Assembly (NCBI GenBank): GCA_037951105.1
Contig: JBAMJV010003374.1
Location: 251,001 to 315,000 of the forward strand
Length of the DNA: 64,000 bases
Reading direction: 5' to 3'
DNA from: Echinarachnius parma
Taxonomy: Eukaryota > Echinodermata > Echinoidea > Clypeasteroida > Echinarachniidae
The DNA itself: not shown here
Numbering within the stretch: the stretch's first letter is position 1
Below: more notes on this DNA, generated by a model
What the model saw: the letters and a program-made list of their open reading frames with translations, nothing else
Database searches by the model: none
Told to the model about the DNA's origin: nothing

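Larger units (their letters stand above)
61209..63232. mobile_element. 2-kb TIR element with 8-bp flanking repeat
   Basis: ~120-bp inverted ends (ggcttggtacgaacagtcac...gtagggtaaagtgacccaac and the reverse complement at 63117-63232) are flanked on both sides by ACATCTCC (61201-61208 and 63233-63240). An 8-bp target duplication is typical of the hAT superfamily, but no transposase ORF is present. The ends contain short tandem cgtcacgtt units. Confidence 0.8.

Overview
This is a eukaryotic (metazoan) genomic window: AT-rich, intron-rich, densely seeded with transposable elements, and dominated by one multi-exon gene on the minus strand. The gene architecture (AMOP-VWD-EGF-SEA), a Mag/SURL-like Ty3 element, a tRNA-derived SINE with an ATT-rich tail and many short foldback elements suggest a marine invertebrate, probably a deuterostome (echinoderm, hemichordate or amphioxus). 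The sequence alone does not fix the species.

Host gene: I assembled 45 exons by hand from reading frame, splice sites and phase, running from about 64000 down to position 8. They total about 6.7 kb, or about 2,230 codons. Both ends lie outside the window, so no signal peptide, transmembrane segment, promoter or poly(A) site was found. In protein order they encode: an AMOP-like Cys/aromatic-rich region (63908-64000, 60938-61117, 59805-59924); a von Willebrand type D domain with a GDPH motif (59280-59488, 58713-58800, 58021-58257, 53562-53675, 52773-53027); a cadherin/Ig-like module (51221-51409, 50673-50854); two EGF-type modules (50673-50417); about 18 EGF modules (48552 down to 33733); a first SEA domain split by a long intron (31922-32034 and 27193-27406); about 16 more EGF modules (26725 down to 1916); and a second SEA domain (579-697 and 8-209). 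Nearly all EGF exons are symmetric phase 1-1. The layout resembles MUC4-type mucin-like cell-surface or matrix proteins.

Mobile elements fill the introns. 3957-11151: a recently rearranged Ty3/Gypsy element in which a truncated unit and a full unit share an LTR. 27617-31300: a Jockey-superfamily LINE with an intact 1,032-codon ORF, sitting between the two exons of SEA domain 1. 53738-57838: a 4.1 kb LTR-type element without recognisable gag-pol that carries a frameshifted small heat-shock (HSP20) sequence. 17812-20810: a nested terminal-inverted-repeat element holding a MITE, a G/C-tract element and an interstitial telomere-like repeat. 61209-63232: a 2 kb element with long TIRs and an 8-bp flanking repeat. 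A GIY-YIG endonuclease fragment, foldbacks, several MITE families, a SINE and minisatellites occupy much of the rest. Introns not listed separately hold only AT-rich sequence in which I recognise nothing.

Most noteworthy: the HSP20 relic inside an LTR element; the shared-LTR Ty3 array with a ~95-bp flank repeat; evidence that the host gene grew by block duplication of EGF exons plus SEA, with dying exon relics still visible; and a predicted difference in self-cleavage between the two SEA domains.
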